Origin: Gracilaria gracilis
Lineage: Eukaryota; Rhodophyta; Florideophyceae; Gracilariales; Gracilariaceae
Direction: 5' to 3'
Assembly: GCA_030374805.1 (NCBI GenBank)
Contig: JARGSG010000058.1
Coordinates: forward strand, 1-64,000
DNA length: 64,000 nt
Shown piece after piece: positions 43,377-52,720 of the stretch (its first letter is position 1; each line of letters starts with the position of its first letter). Under the pieces are notes generated by a model. It did not search any database and was not told the DNA's origin. It saw only the letters and a list, made by a program, of their open reading frames with translations. The translations under genes were made by a program, and so were the position numbers.

Positions 43377-44591
43377 ATGCCTTTCAATCGCGTAGGAACG
43401 TTGGAGGAAGATGATGACGGTCTGTATGTCATTGCATTCGAAGAGGAGTTACCCCAAGATGAGTTTACAGAGCAACCTCCTCCTCCCTGCGATGAAGGTC
43501 TGAACATGGCTGAGAACCAACCCGAAGAGATGAATCCAAGACTCATCCCTGAGGAAAGACAAGTTTCAACAGAAGAGGTTTGCCCAGTGACAGATGTTCA
43601 GAATTCAAAACAGAATCCTATCGCGAAAGAAGGGCTCGGATGTAATAAGGACCGTCAAGACATTCCACCCTCAAGTGACCGTATGACCGTCATCCTTAAC
43701 AGGCTTTCCCACCTACCAGAAGATGTGCAGACCGAAATTGCGACTTTGCTTACCGAATCAGATGTTATTGCATGGTCCCTTTATAATTTACGACCGGTGG
43801 ACGTACCCATTATGCATGAGTTCTCGCTGGACGCAACCTCTCCAATACACTCGAGGGTCAGAAGATTGCCGCCACGATGTAACGAAGTCGTCAAGAATGA
43901 AGTGGATAAGATGTTAGCTGCCGGTATCATCAAGCCTTCGATTTCTCCTTGGTCTTTCCCCGTCGTCATCGCAACCAAGAAGGACGGGAAACCAAGATTC
44001 TGCGTGGATTACCGTGCTTTGAATCAGGTGATGAAAGCCGATTGTTGGCCTTTACCCAACATCGAACAGATATTCGATGACCTAGGCTCTGCTTCCTTCT
44101 TCACGACTCTTGACCTCTTCTCGGGATATTGGCAGATACGAATGGCCCCTCAGTGTAAGGAGATAACCCCTTTCGTTTGTCGCCAAGGAACCTTTCAATT
44201 TGAAGTAATGCCGTTTGGCCTAATGAATGCCCCATCAACCTTTCAGAGAATGATGGACTCAATCCTCAGCCGATATCCATTTGTTCGAGTGTACGTGGAT
44301 CAAGTGGTGATATTCTCCAATAGTCTTGATGAGCACATGGACCACGTCAAACGGGTCTTAGGAACGATTTCCTCATATGGATTGAAGATTAAGGTCACGA
44401 AATGTGAATTTGCTCAATCGCAGATTCAGCTTCTTGGGCATATAGTGAATCGAGACGGAGTGTCCGTAGACATCAAGAAGATAGAAGTGATTCAAGAAGC
44501 GCCAGTTCCCACCACTACTACCGAATTAAGAAGCTTCCTTGAACTTGCCGGATATTACCGACGCTTCATTTCACATTTGCTGAAACTGTAG
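43377..44591 (+). pseudogene. Reverse transcriptase of the young Ty3/Gypsy element, active site altered
   Basis: Typical Gypsy motifs are present: IIKPSISPWSFPVVIATKKD, FCVDYRALNQVMKAD, TTLDLFSGYWQIRM and EVMPFGLMNAPSTFQRMMD. The catalytic YxDD box reads YVDQ (GTGTACGTGGATCAAGTG at about 44,288-44,305), so the second Asp is lost. The frame ends at 44,589-44,591 after FISHLLKL because one base is missing in a T run near 44,575. The RNase H reading continues in the next frame. Confidence 0.88.
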
Positions 44592-44596
44592 CACCT

Positions 44597-45133
44597 TTGC
44601 ATGCTTCCACTTCAGACTCCGGACGACTGGAATTCACGTCTGATGTGTTGGATGCATTTAACACCTTGAAGAAGAAACTTTCCAGCCCGCCTGTTCTGGC
44701 ATTTCCAGATTTCGAAACCCCGTTCCGCGTGGAGACGGACGCGTCGTCGGTCTCATTAGGAGCGGTGCTCGCCCAAAAGAAATCTGATGGCATGTTCCAT
44801 CCCATACAATATGCAAGCAAAACCATGACAACAGCTGAAAGGAAGTATTCTGTGTGTGAACAAGAAGCTCTGGCAGTTATCTTTGCGTTGAAGAAGTTTA
44901 GAATGTACTTGTTCGGTTCCCAACCATTTCAACTAATTACGGATCACCAAGCGTTGAAGTATGCGTTTACGAAGAAAGATGTACACGGCAGATTGGCCAG
45001 ATGGCTAGATTTTCTTGCTGAATATGAGTTTGAAATGTATATCGTTCAGGTGATAAGAATAAGGCTGCGGATTATCTCTCTCGGTACGGAGCTACAGAAA
45101 AAGATTTGGCTCCCGATCCAGCTGCAGTTGTGA
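44597..45133 (+). pseudogene. RNase H of the young Ty3/Gypsy element
   Basis: It contains FRVETDASSVSLGAVLAQ with the first catalytic Asp, YSVCEQEALAVIFALKKF with the catalytic Glu, and LITDHQALKYAF. A 1-nt change near 45,048 shifts the frame just before the GDKNKAADYLSR block, which is read in the frame of the integrase. Confidence 0.85.
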
Positions 45134-46908
45134 TGACCTCTACGACATCATCATTCGAAGGATTAGAGCCATATTTCGCTAATATTGGCCGACATCTGAG
45201 TCAAATGGACACTAATGAACCAAACCCCAAGGTCAAAGGTGCTATCAAACGAAGTTCGAAGAAGTTTATCGTATGGAACATGCGCCTGTATTGGCAGACA
45301 TCTTCTGGTTTAAGGTTAGTTCCATTCATGGAGGACAGGCTTTCTATTCTCCGTACATTTCATGATGACATTGGACATTGGGATCCTGCAGCTACTAGAA
45401 AGTACATTTCGGATCGATTCTGGTGGCCGAATGTCTACTCAGAAGTCACCGACTACGTAAGAAGCTGCAAGAGTTGTCAGTTCATGGGACCATTTGCCTC
45501 TTATCGAGCCGGACAGAGAGCACCACTCACTAATCTGTTCGACACATTTTCAGTAGATTTCGCCGTACCATTGCGCCCTACGAGTCGTGGAAATCTTTTT
45601 CTACTTATTGGCGTTGGGCGTTTATCAGGATGGCCTTTGGCTTTAGCAAGTAAAATTGCTACAGCTCGAGATGTCTTGGATTTCATGACACAGGAGATTG
45701 TTTCTCGATTTGGATGCCCACATACTATTGTATCCGACAATGCCACTTCTTTCTTGGCTGGGACTGTTCAAGAATACATGTGGAAGCATGGTATCACTAT
45801 GAAGCCTGTTTTAGCATACGCTCCAATGTCGAACGGTCGTGCCGAGAGAATGGTCGAAACGATCAAGAGAGCACTTGCAAAAACCGTACACGATTTAGGA
45901 TCCGATTGGGATGAAGCTTTGCCTGATGTTCTCTATGGATACCGAACACGGCCACTTCCCGAAGGATACTCACCTTTTCAACTGATGTATGGAATACCTC
46001 CCCGTATGCACCCAATGGACCCCTCCTCCTTTATATCGTCAGCCAACCCGGAGCATCGCATTCTTGAGCTGGAAACGGCGGTAACCGGAAGAGCGGCACG
46101 AGTGGCACGTCAACCTAATCGGAAAGATGACAATCGACATAGCCATAGGTTTGCAGTTGGAGACCAGGTCCTCGTCATGCGGGGGGCGGCCTTAAACCCT
46201 ACAGTGAAGTGGCCACCCCTCATTTCTAAGTTTTACTGTCCGTGTCGGATTGTTAGAGCCAAACACCCGCAATACTATCTAATCTCACCTAATCGACGCA
46301 TGTCAAGGAGAGGAATTCACGCGAGAAGACTCAAGCTGTATCGTAACCGACCTAAAAACTTGAGAAAAGACTCAACACAAAATTTCATATCGATACAGGG
46401 TGGTCTACCCCGCTTGATTGCCATGCCGATCATCATTGACTATGAAGTCTACAATGAAGATGTCAATTACTTGGCATTAGAGGTTGGAGGCAGAAAACTC
46501 GAAGATTGGCTCTCTCCTTTAGACTGTGCATTGTGGGAAAAGCATCGTATCATTTGGAATTGCTTTCACCTATGCCTAAGCATCTACCATCTCTATGGCC
46601 AGTACTTCACCCCGCGTGTTCATGTAATGCTAGGACGTCTTGCCAAAAGAGTGCACCTACAGATGTCAAGGCTTAGTGCAGATGAAACAATATTCTTCTT
46701 ATACCATTACGTCGTTGCAAAGTATGGGTACCTACCAGCCGCCGCAAAGCCCGAAGAACAAGTCATGGATTATGTGAGACTACTTGGCCGACATGAAGAG
46801 TTTCTGGTAGACTTTGAGCCAGACCCTGATCATCCGGAACCGCTCTACCCCTTCAGATACACAACAGAAGAAGTCTCGAGAAATGGCCCGCTGCATCCCT
46901 CATCATGA
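45106..46908 (+). CDS. Integrase with long C-terminal extension, young Ty3/Gypsy element
   Basis: About 600 codons are open. The HHCC zinc-binding domain spans FHDDIGHWD to CKSCQ. The catalytic core has Asp in FDTFSVDFAVPL, Asp in TIVSDNATSFL and Glu in NGRAERMVETIKRAL. PLPEGYSPFQLMYGIPPRM and the GPY-like FAVGDQVLVMRG follow. The last 170 residues (from about IIIDYEVYNEDVNYLALEV) are not a chromodomain and match nothing I know. They may direct targeting. The stop at 46,906 lies just before the purine tract and 3' LTR. Confidence 0.88.
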   Translation: MAPDPAAVVMTSTTSSFEGLEPYFANIGRHLSQMDTNEPNPKVKGAIKRSSKKFIVWNMRLYWQTSSGLRLVPFMEDRLSILRTFHDDIGHWDPAATRKYISDRFWWPNVYSEVTDYVRSCKSCQFMGPFASYRAGQRAPLTNLFDTFSVDFAVPLRPTSRGNLFLLIGVGRLSGWPLALASKIATARDVLDFMTQEIVSRFGCPHTIVSDNATSFLAGTVQEYMWKHGITMKPVLAYAPMSNGRAERMVETIKRALAKTVHDLGSDWDEALPDVLYGYRTRPLPEGYSPFQLMYGIPPRMHPMDPSSFISSANPEHRILELETAVTGRAARVARQPNRKDDNRHSHRFAVGDQVLVMRGAALNPTVKWPPLISKFYCPCRIVRAKHPQYYLISPNRRMSRRGIHARRLKLYRNRPKNLRKDSTQNFISIQGGLPRLIAMPIIIDYEVYNEDVNYLALEVGGRKLEDWLSPLDCALWEKHRIIWNCFHLCLSIYHLYGQYFTPRVHVMLGRLAKRVHLQMSRLSADETIFFLYHYVVAKYGYLPAAAKPEEQVMDYVRLLGRHEEFLVDFEPDPDHPEPLYPFRYTTEEVSRNGPLHPSS

Positions 46909-46957
46909 GGTCTTAACCGTGGTCGCCCAGGCGTTGCGACCACTGAGGAGGGGAGTG

Positions 46958-48835
46958 TGTGAAAGTGAGAAAGAAGGGCGGGGAGGAAGAGCGGTAAGCA
47001 GAAAGCAGAGTATATTTATTATTGCATACAGTAGCAAATATGCATTATATTTTATATTCTATATCCCATATCGCCCGTGCACTTCCCGCAACTCGTGGAG
47101 CAGTCGGGCCAGGATGGCCACAGCCCCGCGAGGCAGCTCCTCTTCGACTAGGCGGATGGCATCGTGCCATCCGCGAAGGTAGGAGCTGGAAGGGCGCCCA
47201 GTGGCACCTCCACCACATACGCGACGACTAATCCGCCTGGCCGCATCTCGAGGCGTCGGACTTCCACGCCTCGGACTGTGCACGGCAGGGACATATCGCA
47301 CGAAGCGAACGGAGTCCCCACCAGACGACGAGGCGGCTCGGGGTAACGGCTGCGGCGAAAAGTGCGGGGAGTTTGCGGGCGGCGGCGACAGTAGCGGAGG
47401 CGGCGACGGGGGCGGCGGCGGCGGCAGTAACGGCAATGGCAGTCCATGAGGGCTGTCAGGCGGAATGACGACGGGACGCGGAGCACCAGGATGGAAACGT
47501 GCCATGATGTTGGCAACAAAGACGTCGACCGCATACCACTTCTCCCCGCTACCACTGAAATACACGTGCAACCGAAGCGTCACCGTGTGAACGCCAACAC
47601 GAAGTACGTCCGTGGACTTCCAACGCAGCATGCACTTAATGCAAAGGGAAGCCCCGGCACCCTCCCCACACTACGAATATCACCTAGACGCCTCCTGAGA
47701 ATGACCTACCCACCAACTAACTCTACTTTAAGGAGATATCCAAGGACGAAGGGAATGTTCTTACGTGTACACTTCATGTACAAATCGTGCACTACCAGTG
47801 CAAAGTTCGTGTAATCAGTCGTGTGATGTGAAATGAACCCGGACAACAAGGAAATACACGGAGAAGAGGTGAAATGGCGATGTTCATGGATAACCCCTTC
47901 AAATTCCCGCACCCACTAATGCTATTTTCGGCAGCGAAAACTGCTCGATAGATTCCTTTGAAACTTGCTGTATTGTGTACGTAACGGATGATTTTCCCGA
48001 ATCAGGTCTCAGATTGAAGTGATTATGGACTCTCGCGGACTTGGAAATTATGCCAACAAAGCATTATCTTTGCGACAAGTTGTCTCTTACCCGAAGAAAC
48101 TATTATGTGGCTGCGAACAACTAGTAAGGCTACACCGGTTACACAATGATGCATGAAAACTGCATCTGGGTTACATCTTGTTACTCATGGGTTACACAAA
48201 ATTGTACCGTCGATATTCCGCTGGATTCGAAGGTCTCCATCGTCTATATAAGCCATGCCCAACTTCGGATACCCATCTTCGACCACCACCACCACCACCA
48301 CCACCACCACCGACACAAGCTCAACAAAACCCCCCCTTCTTCCAGAAACGCCATCATTGCTTGTTTCCCTTGTTTCATTGATTTGTTTCCCTCTTTCTTT
48401 TCTTTCATTCTCCTTGGCCGCTGAGTGGTCCGGCCTTTCCCTTTCACGTTCACGACTTGTCATTTACGTCTGGGGACTGGCTCCCCCTGCGTTCGTCTAT
48501 AATTGGTCTCAAGATTAATTGTAAGCCTACTAAGCTGGCGCCTGAAGTTTGACGTAGAGCTTTTACCGTATCGTTCGAGTCTCCTTCTGAAGTTTGTTGG
48601 AGACTTCAGCCGTTCGTAGCTATTCACCGACAGGGCGCGAATAGTTCGCTTTGTTCGTTAAAAGTATCACTGGCACCATCGTGTGCCATCTCAATACTCA
48701 TAATTTGGGCTATTCAGCGGCTTACGCTGTTACTCATCGCCTTCATAGGCTGGTACCACCTGGCATTCTAGTCTTGTTCTGGGTTGTAACCACCCGCGTC
48801 GTTTAGCTAACGTGGCCACAAAAATGACGTCCACA
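46958..48835 (+). mobile_element. 3' LTR of the young Ty3/Gypsy element
   Basis: This is a 1,878-bp copy of 38,636-40,534. By eye, differences are six substitutions (near 46,993, 47,074, 47,151, 47,992, 48,805 and 48,807) and the shorter CCA repeat. Confidence 0.93.
47059..47631 (-). CDS. Antisense 190-aa ORF in the 3' LTR, unknown function
   Basis: This is the second copy of the LTR antisense frame at 38,737-39,309, with ATG, length and stop kept. Two residues differ (AIRL for AIRV, VHGR for VHER). If transcribed from here, the antisense RNA would run into integrase. Confidence 0.45.
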   Translation of the reverse strand: MLRWKSTDVLRVGVHTVTLRLHVYFSGSGEKWYAVDVFVANIMARFHPGAPRPVVIPPDSPHGLPLPLLPPPPPPSPPPLLSPPPANSPHFSPQPLPRAASSSGGDSVRFVRYVPAVHSPRRGSPTPRDAARRISRRVCGGGATGRPSSSYLRGWHDAIRLVEEELPRGAVAILARLLHELREVHGRYGI

Positions 48836-48879
48836 ATTTTGATATAGTCAGTCAGTCATGTGTACGGCGATACAATGTT

Positions 48880-49755
48880 ATTTTCTTCTTCTTCTTCTTT
48901 ACTATGAGCGCGTACGCTGATTCCTCGTAACGCATGGGGTTTGCTAAATACCTCCAACGACCTATAATGCTTCCTAACGAGAACCTAGCCACTGGCTGCG
49001 AATCTGCAACCGTGTTACGCTCACTTAGCGACTACATTGTTTTCCAGAGGAACCATTAAACCTCTAAGGTGTTCCCGACTGCGTGAGCATTTCGCTACCG
49101 ACGTTTATCTCCCTTTTATTCTTTGTCCTTCTCACCTGCACCATTCGTTCATCCTCTCAAGAGCTCGTCCGCAGAGCGGCAAACCACGACAAGGCGCTCT
49201 GCTAGAACGTTATTTTCGCTTTCTCACAAGAAAGCTGAAGTTGATGCAGTTGGTATTAGGAGTTTTTGTGATACAAACGCCATCTTATCTGGATTGCTTG
49301 TATCAACATCTTGTCTACCATGATGGTAGACAAGAAGTTTCAATCTCGTTGCGGATGATGAAGGCTTTCTCGGGTGGAGGTGGACTTCACCGAAAATTAT
49401 AAATCCATGATCCCGACCTGTACGGATCAAAAAATAAGAGCTGAGAAGTGCTAACCTTCTCGCTTCGAAGATCATCCCAGCCAGCCTGGACACCTCCGTT
49501 GTCCGAAATCCGCACGTTCCTTGTCGATCCAGAATCGACTCGTCAGTGGATCGGTATTCACATACTTTCGCGGGGGCTATTCACAATGAGCGAATGAACA
49601 TAAGAGGCAAATAAGTTCCCTGAAGGCCACTCTTTGTTCCGGTATGCAGAGTACCATCATATTGTGATGCTACCGATCAACCCCAGCAGAAACCACTCAA
49701 TCCAAACTGTCTTCGAGCCGTTGGGGCTCTGTATTCGTGGCATCCCGCTGCCGAC
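48880..49755. other. Intergenic stretch with a short CTT repeat and a hairpin
   Basis: I see no supportable gene. It starts with a TTC/CTT microsatellite (about 48,887-48,899) and contains an inverted repeat at 49,310-49,334 (CTTGTCTACCAT, G, ATGGTAGACAAG). The 5' leader of the next gene may lie at its right end. Confidence 0.5.
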
Positions 49756-52069
49756 ATGGACGTGCTCACAAGCCTTGCCAGCGCGAAGGCTCGAACGGAA
49801 TTGCAGCATTCCATCACCGATTCGAAACAATTTGAGAAGGTTCTCGCTGACTGTTTTACCAATGGGTCGAGAGCAGCTGCAGAGACCGCGTCGATATTTC
49901 TATGCAAGCAAGCGACGACAATAAATAGAGCGCAGCACATAAGCAACGCGTTGAAGACTCTTCCATCTGCCGTTTCCGTTGGAAGTGCTCCGCCGTTAGC
50001 ATATGCATGTGCCTTTCTAGCCACTGAGTTCGATAGTGAAGCATGTGCTGCACCCCTTCGAGCCTTTTCGTTCACAAGGACACAGGTGAAGGTTGCAGCA
50101 CTGGAAGTAATTACAGATTTCATGGTTCAGAGATTGGAATCCGATGAACAAGACTGTTCTTCTCTGCTTCAAAGAATAGGAGGTGTTCTTCGTGGATCCA
50201 TAGGCGATATTTCTGAACTGAATCTCTATCACCTTGTGAAAGGAGTATCGAAACGCGCAGAATATGTAAATGAAGAGAGCGAAATGGAACTTCTTGCTTT
50301 TGATTTGAGCTAATGCGACGGGAGGTCTCCCTATATGCGTCTCGATGCCGATCGATCCTTTTCTCCTCAACTTCAAGAACTATGTATTGCTGAAATAGCT
50401 AATATTGCTTCCGACGTGTCGTCTTTTGGTCGAATAGTTTCACGCTGTTTGCTAGGCTGTATTGAGTTTGGCGACGGAACTGCCTTTAAAGTTCTCTGGA
50501 ATTCACATTAGGAATGAGTTACAGAAGCTTTGGAATTGTCTGGTTTCGATCTTCCTCTTTTGATCTTGTCTATTACCATGGGCCAGGATGCGTGGCGTGG
50601 AAACTTGCGAGCATGCTCGACGATAATGGAGATTGTGTTGCAGATCATTAATCAGATTCCCGCAGCTCTGAGAGTTAGCCATCTACACTCAGTAACCGCA
50701 ATTAAAGTGGGTGCACAATTAGTGTGGTAACATAAATAACGTGGACTTACAAATCCCACATTATTTGCTGTACAGGACCTTCTGGTTCTCGTCTAAATTA
50801 ATGTGGGTTTTCACTATAATGTGCGCAGAAATGAAGCAAGAACGTCGAAAGTACTGCTTGCCAGTTCTTTATTTATGTGATTTCAATCGAATACTCTCTA
50901 AGCTTCAAGTTATAGTCTTTGAGAACCTCAGGTTTGTCTTTTTCACTGGTTTTCACGAGCGCGTTTTGAACAGCATTAGCAACAACATCTTCGTTATTAT
51001 GCACGGGTAATACAGCACACTATACAGCGCATAAACATAGCAGCTCTACTGGTTCTTAATGCGCTCTATTCAAATATTAAATTGTTACTCATGCTAAAAA
51101 GCAACAAATTTCTACGTAATGTACCCAAAGTGTGGGTCTCAGACCCACAATAATTAAATCCAAAATAAATAATGTGGGCCACACTATATGATTTTGAACC
51201 ATATTTAATGTGGTACACTTGATAATGTGGTCCACATTAATATAGGTTTCTGAGCTCCAGAAATCCTTACCTTAAATAGTGTAGCCCACGTTAAATGCGG
51301 TTACTGGGTGTAGTTTCACTGTTCATTTCATCGCTACAGTACAGTATGTCAAGCTATTGGCTCTATTGCGATGGCCGGTGGTACTGAGGCGCTCGCAAAG
51401 GATGCTGCTGCGGTCATTCGGTTAATGCGGGGCTTAAGTTCTGATGATGATTCACATGCGAGAAAAGTCGTTCAGAGTACAGAAGAAGCCCTGAATGAGG
51501 CAGCAACGCGAGAATGGCCGGCTTCAACATTTGTGCTTGGCGTGATTCGAAAGTTGCTCATTATTTGGAAGTCTCCACTAGGTGTAGAGAAGTGGCTCAA
51601 AGGAGACTTTGAGATTCTCATAAGCGAGAGCACAGGACGTTTTCACAGCGACAACAGCGTAGTGGGAGTTGTCAGCTCGTTGGCACAAGATTCTTCACTG
51701 AAAGACACATCTCAGATATCTAAGAATGAAATGCACGGTTCAGATCTTCCGGCGTTTTCGATGCTTGGTATGTTGTTTGCCTTGATGCGTCATGAGAACT
51801 CCCGTGTGCGGTACGCTTGCCTTAAACTTTTGCGAAAAGTACGCATGGATAGCTTATTCGTGTTATACTTTCCCTCAGTCATGATGCTTCTTCAAGAAGA
51901 AACAAATGGTCTTATCGTAGCCGGTTACGTACGAGAGATCATGACCGCACCGGGCCTCATGTCTCGAGTTGAAACATGTAATGTGGCGTTTAATCTCCGC
52001 GTGCATATGCGCCAGCGACTGGCGCACGTCGTGCCGCCGTCGCTGCGTTCAAAAGCACGCGCCGCTTAG
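49756..52069 (+). pseudogene. Helical-repeat (HEAT/ARM-like) protein gene with three stops and a MITE
   Basis: ATG 49,756 starts a single frame that runs to about 50,680 and is crossed only by TAA 50,311, TAG 50,510 and TGA 50,516. Coding resumes at about 51,340 (VCQAIGSIAMAGGTEALAKD) and ends at TAG 52,067. The protein is almost all amphipathic helix, with paired-helix segments such as FALMRHENSRVRYACLKLLR, so I call it HEAT/ARM-like. I do not recognise the family. The MITE at 50,686-51,310 lies between the two parts, probably in an intron (GTTAGC donor-like near 50,672, CTACAG acceptor-like near 51,338), although no junction I tried keeps the frame. All three stops are one C to T change from Gln or Arg codons. 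Confidence 0.6.
50686..51310. mobile_element. Tc1/mariner-like MITE
   Basis: The terminal inverted repeats CACTCAGTAACCGCAATTAA and (reverse complement of the right end) CACCCAGTAACCGCATTTAA agree at 18 of 20 positions and continue with GTGGG. Each end is flanked by TA (50,684-50,685 and 51,311-51,312), the duplication used by the Tc1/mariner superfamily. The interior is AT-rich, has many short GTGG/CCAC inverted pairs and no transposase, so the 625-bp element is non-autonomous. Confidence 0.78.
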
Positions 52070-52140
52070 CGCACCCAATCAAAATGCAGATCGGCGGCGG
52101 GACGGCCCCATCTGACGTACAACACGGCAGTCTGTGCGCC

Positions 52141-52705
52141 CTACATTCTGATGGTGATGCGCAGGTCCTTGAGCTCCTGGTTCAGAAGCTCCAGAACGCG
52201 CTTCTGCACACGGCTGGTCTCCTTGCTCACCCGCTCCCGGATCAAGCGCCCCCTGCGTCGCCGATGGTGTTCGCTTAAGGTCCTCAGACTGTGGAACACT
52301 TCTTCCGCCATTCGCTCCGGGCAGTGACAAACATGTCTGTGCATGTCCGCTCCTTTTCCGTGCTTCAGGCACCATGCGCAGAACGGCATCCTACACAGTG
52401 TTTCTACATTGGAGAGCAAAGCATCCCTCAAAGTCCACAAATGCCATTCGACACGTCTTCGCAGGGCATTTCAGCCTCAGAATTTCGTCCGTGATCTCCA
52501 ACCTCACCATCTCTGCTCGCCGCTCATTCCCGTCCTCAACCATCTGAATTCTTGCAAATTCTGACTCCAGCTGCAATTTTTGCTGCTGCAAAGCCGCCTG
52601 AACCTCTCGAGTCGCGTGACGCTGCATCCGCATCTGCTGCAATGTATCAAAGAGCTCTCTCATTTCCTCTTCACTTGCATCATGTTTCTGTCCAACTAGA
52701 TGCAA
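52141..52705 (-). pseudogene. ZNFX1-like gene: C-terminal IBR-like zinc domain, frameshifted
   Basis: This is the tail of the giant gene on the minus strand. After a Gln/Glu-rich coiled coil (EVQAALQQQKLQLESEFARI), an IBR-like zinc module reads LKCPAKTCRMAFVDFEGC, FALQC, then in the next frame FCAWCLKHG and MHRHVCHCPE, followed by a basic helical tail to TAG 52,141. The frame changes near 52,390, inside the zinc module. The gene ends only 71 bp from the stop of the convergent helical-repeat gene. Confidence 0.75.
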
Positions 52706-52720
52706 ACCATCAAACTTCTC

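Larger units (their letters stand above)
38636..48835 (+). mobile_element. Young Ty3/Gypsy LTR retrotransposon (10.2 kb)
   Basis: This is a full structure: 5' LTR 38,636-40,534, a primer-binding site starting TGGTACCCC right after it, gag, protease, reverse transcriptase, RNase H, integrase with long C-terminal tail, a purine tract (GAGGAGGGGAG, 46,944-46,954), and 3' LTR 46,958-48,835, with 5-bp target duplications. By eye the LTRs differ at six bases plus a 21-bp length change in a CCA repeat, so insertion was recent. Domain order protease-RT-RH-IN places it in Ty3/Gypsy. No chromodomain is visible in the tail. Confidence 0.93.
35877..48871 (-). mobile_element. hAT transposon interrupted by a Ty3/Gypsy element
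   Basis: The left end starts CAGGGCCGTACATGTGACTAAC. The reverse complement of 48,846-48,871 reads GCCGTACACATGACTGAC, a clear partner. The possible 8-bp target duplications ATAATGGT (35,869-35,876) and ACAATGTT (48,872-48,879) agree at six positions. The transposase lies on the minus strand, and the Gypsy element at 38,636-48,835 sits close to the right end. Without it the hAT would be about 2.8 kb, a normal size. Confidence 0.65.
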
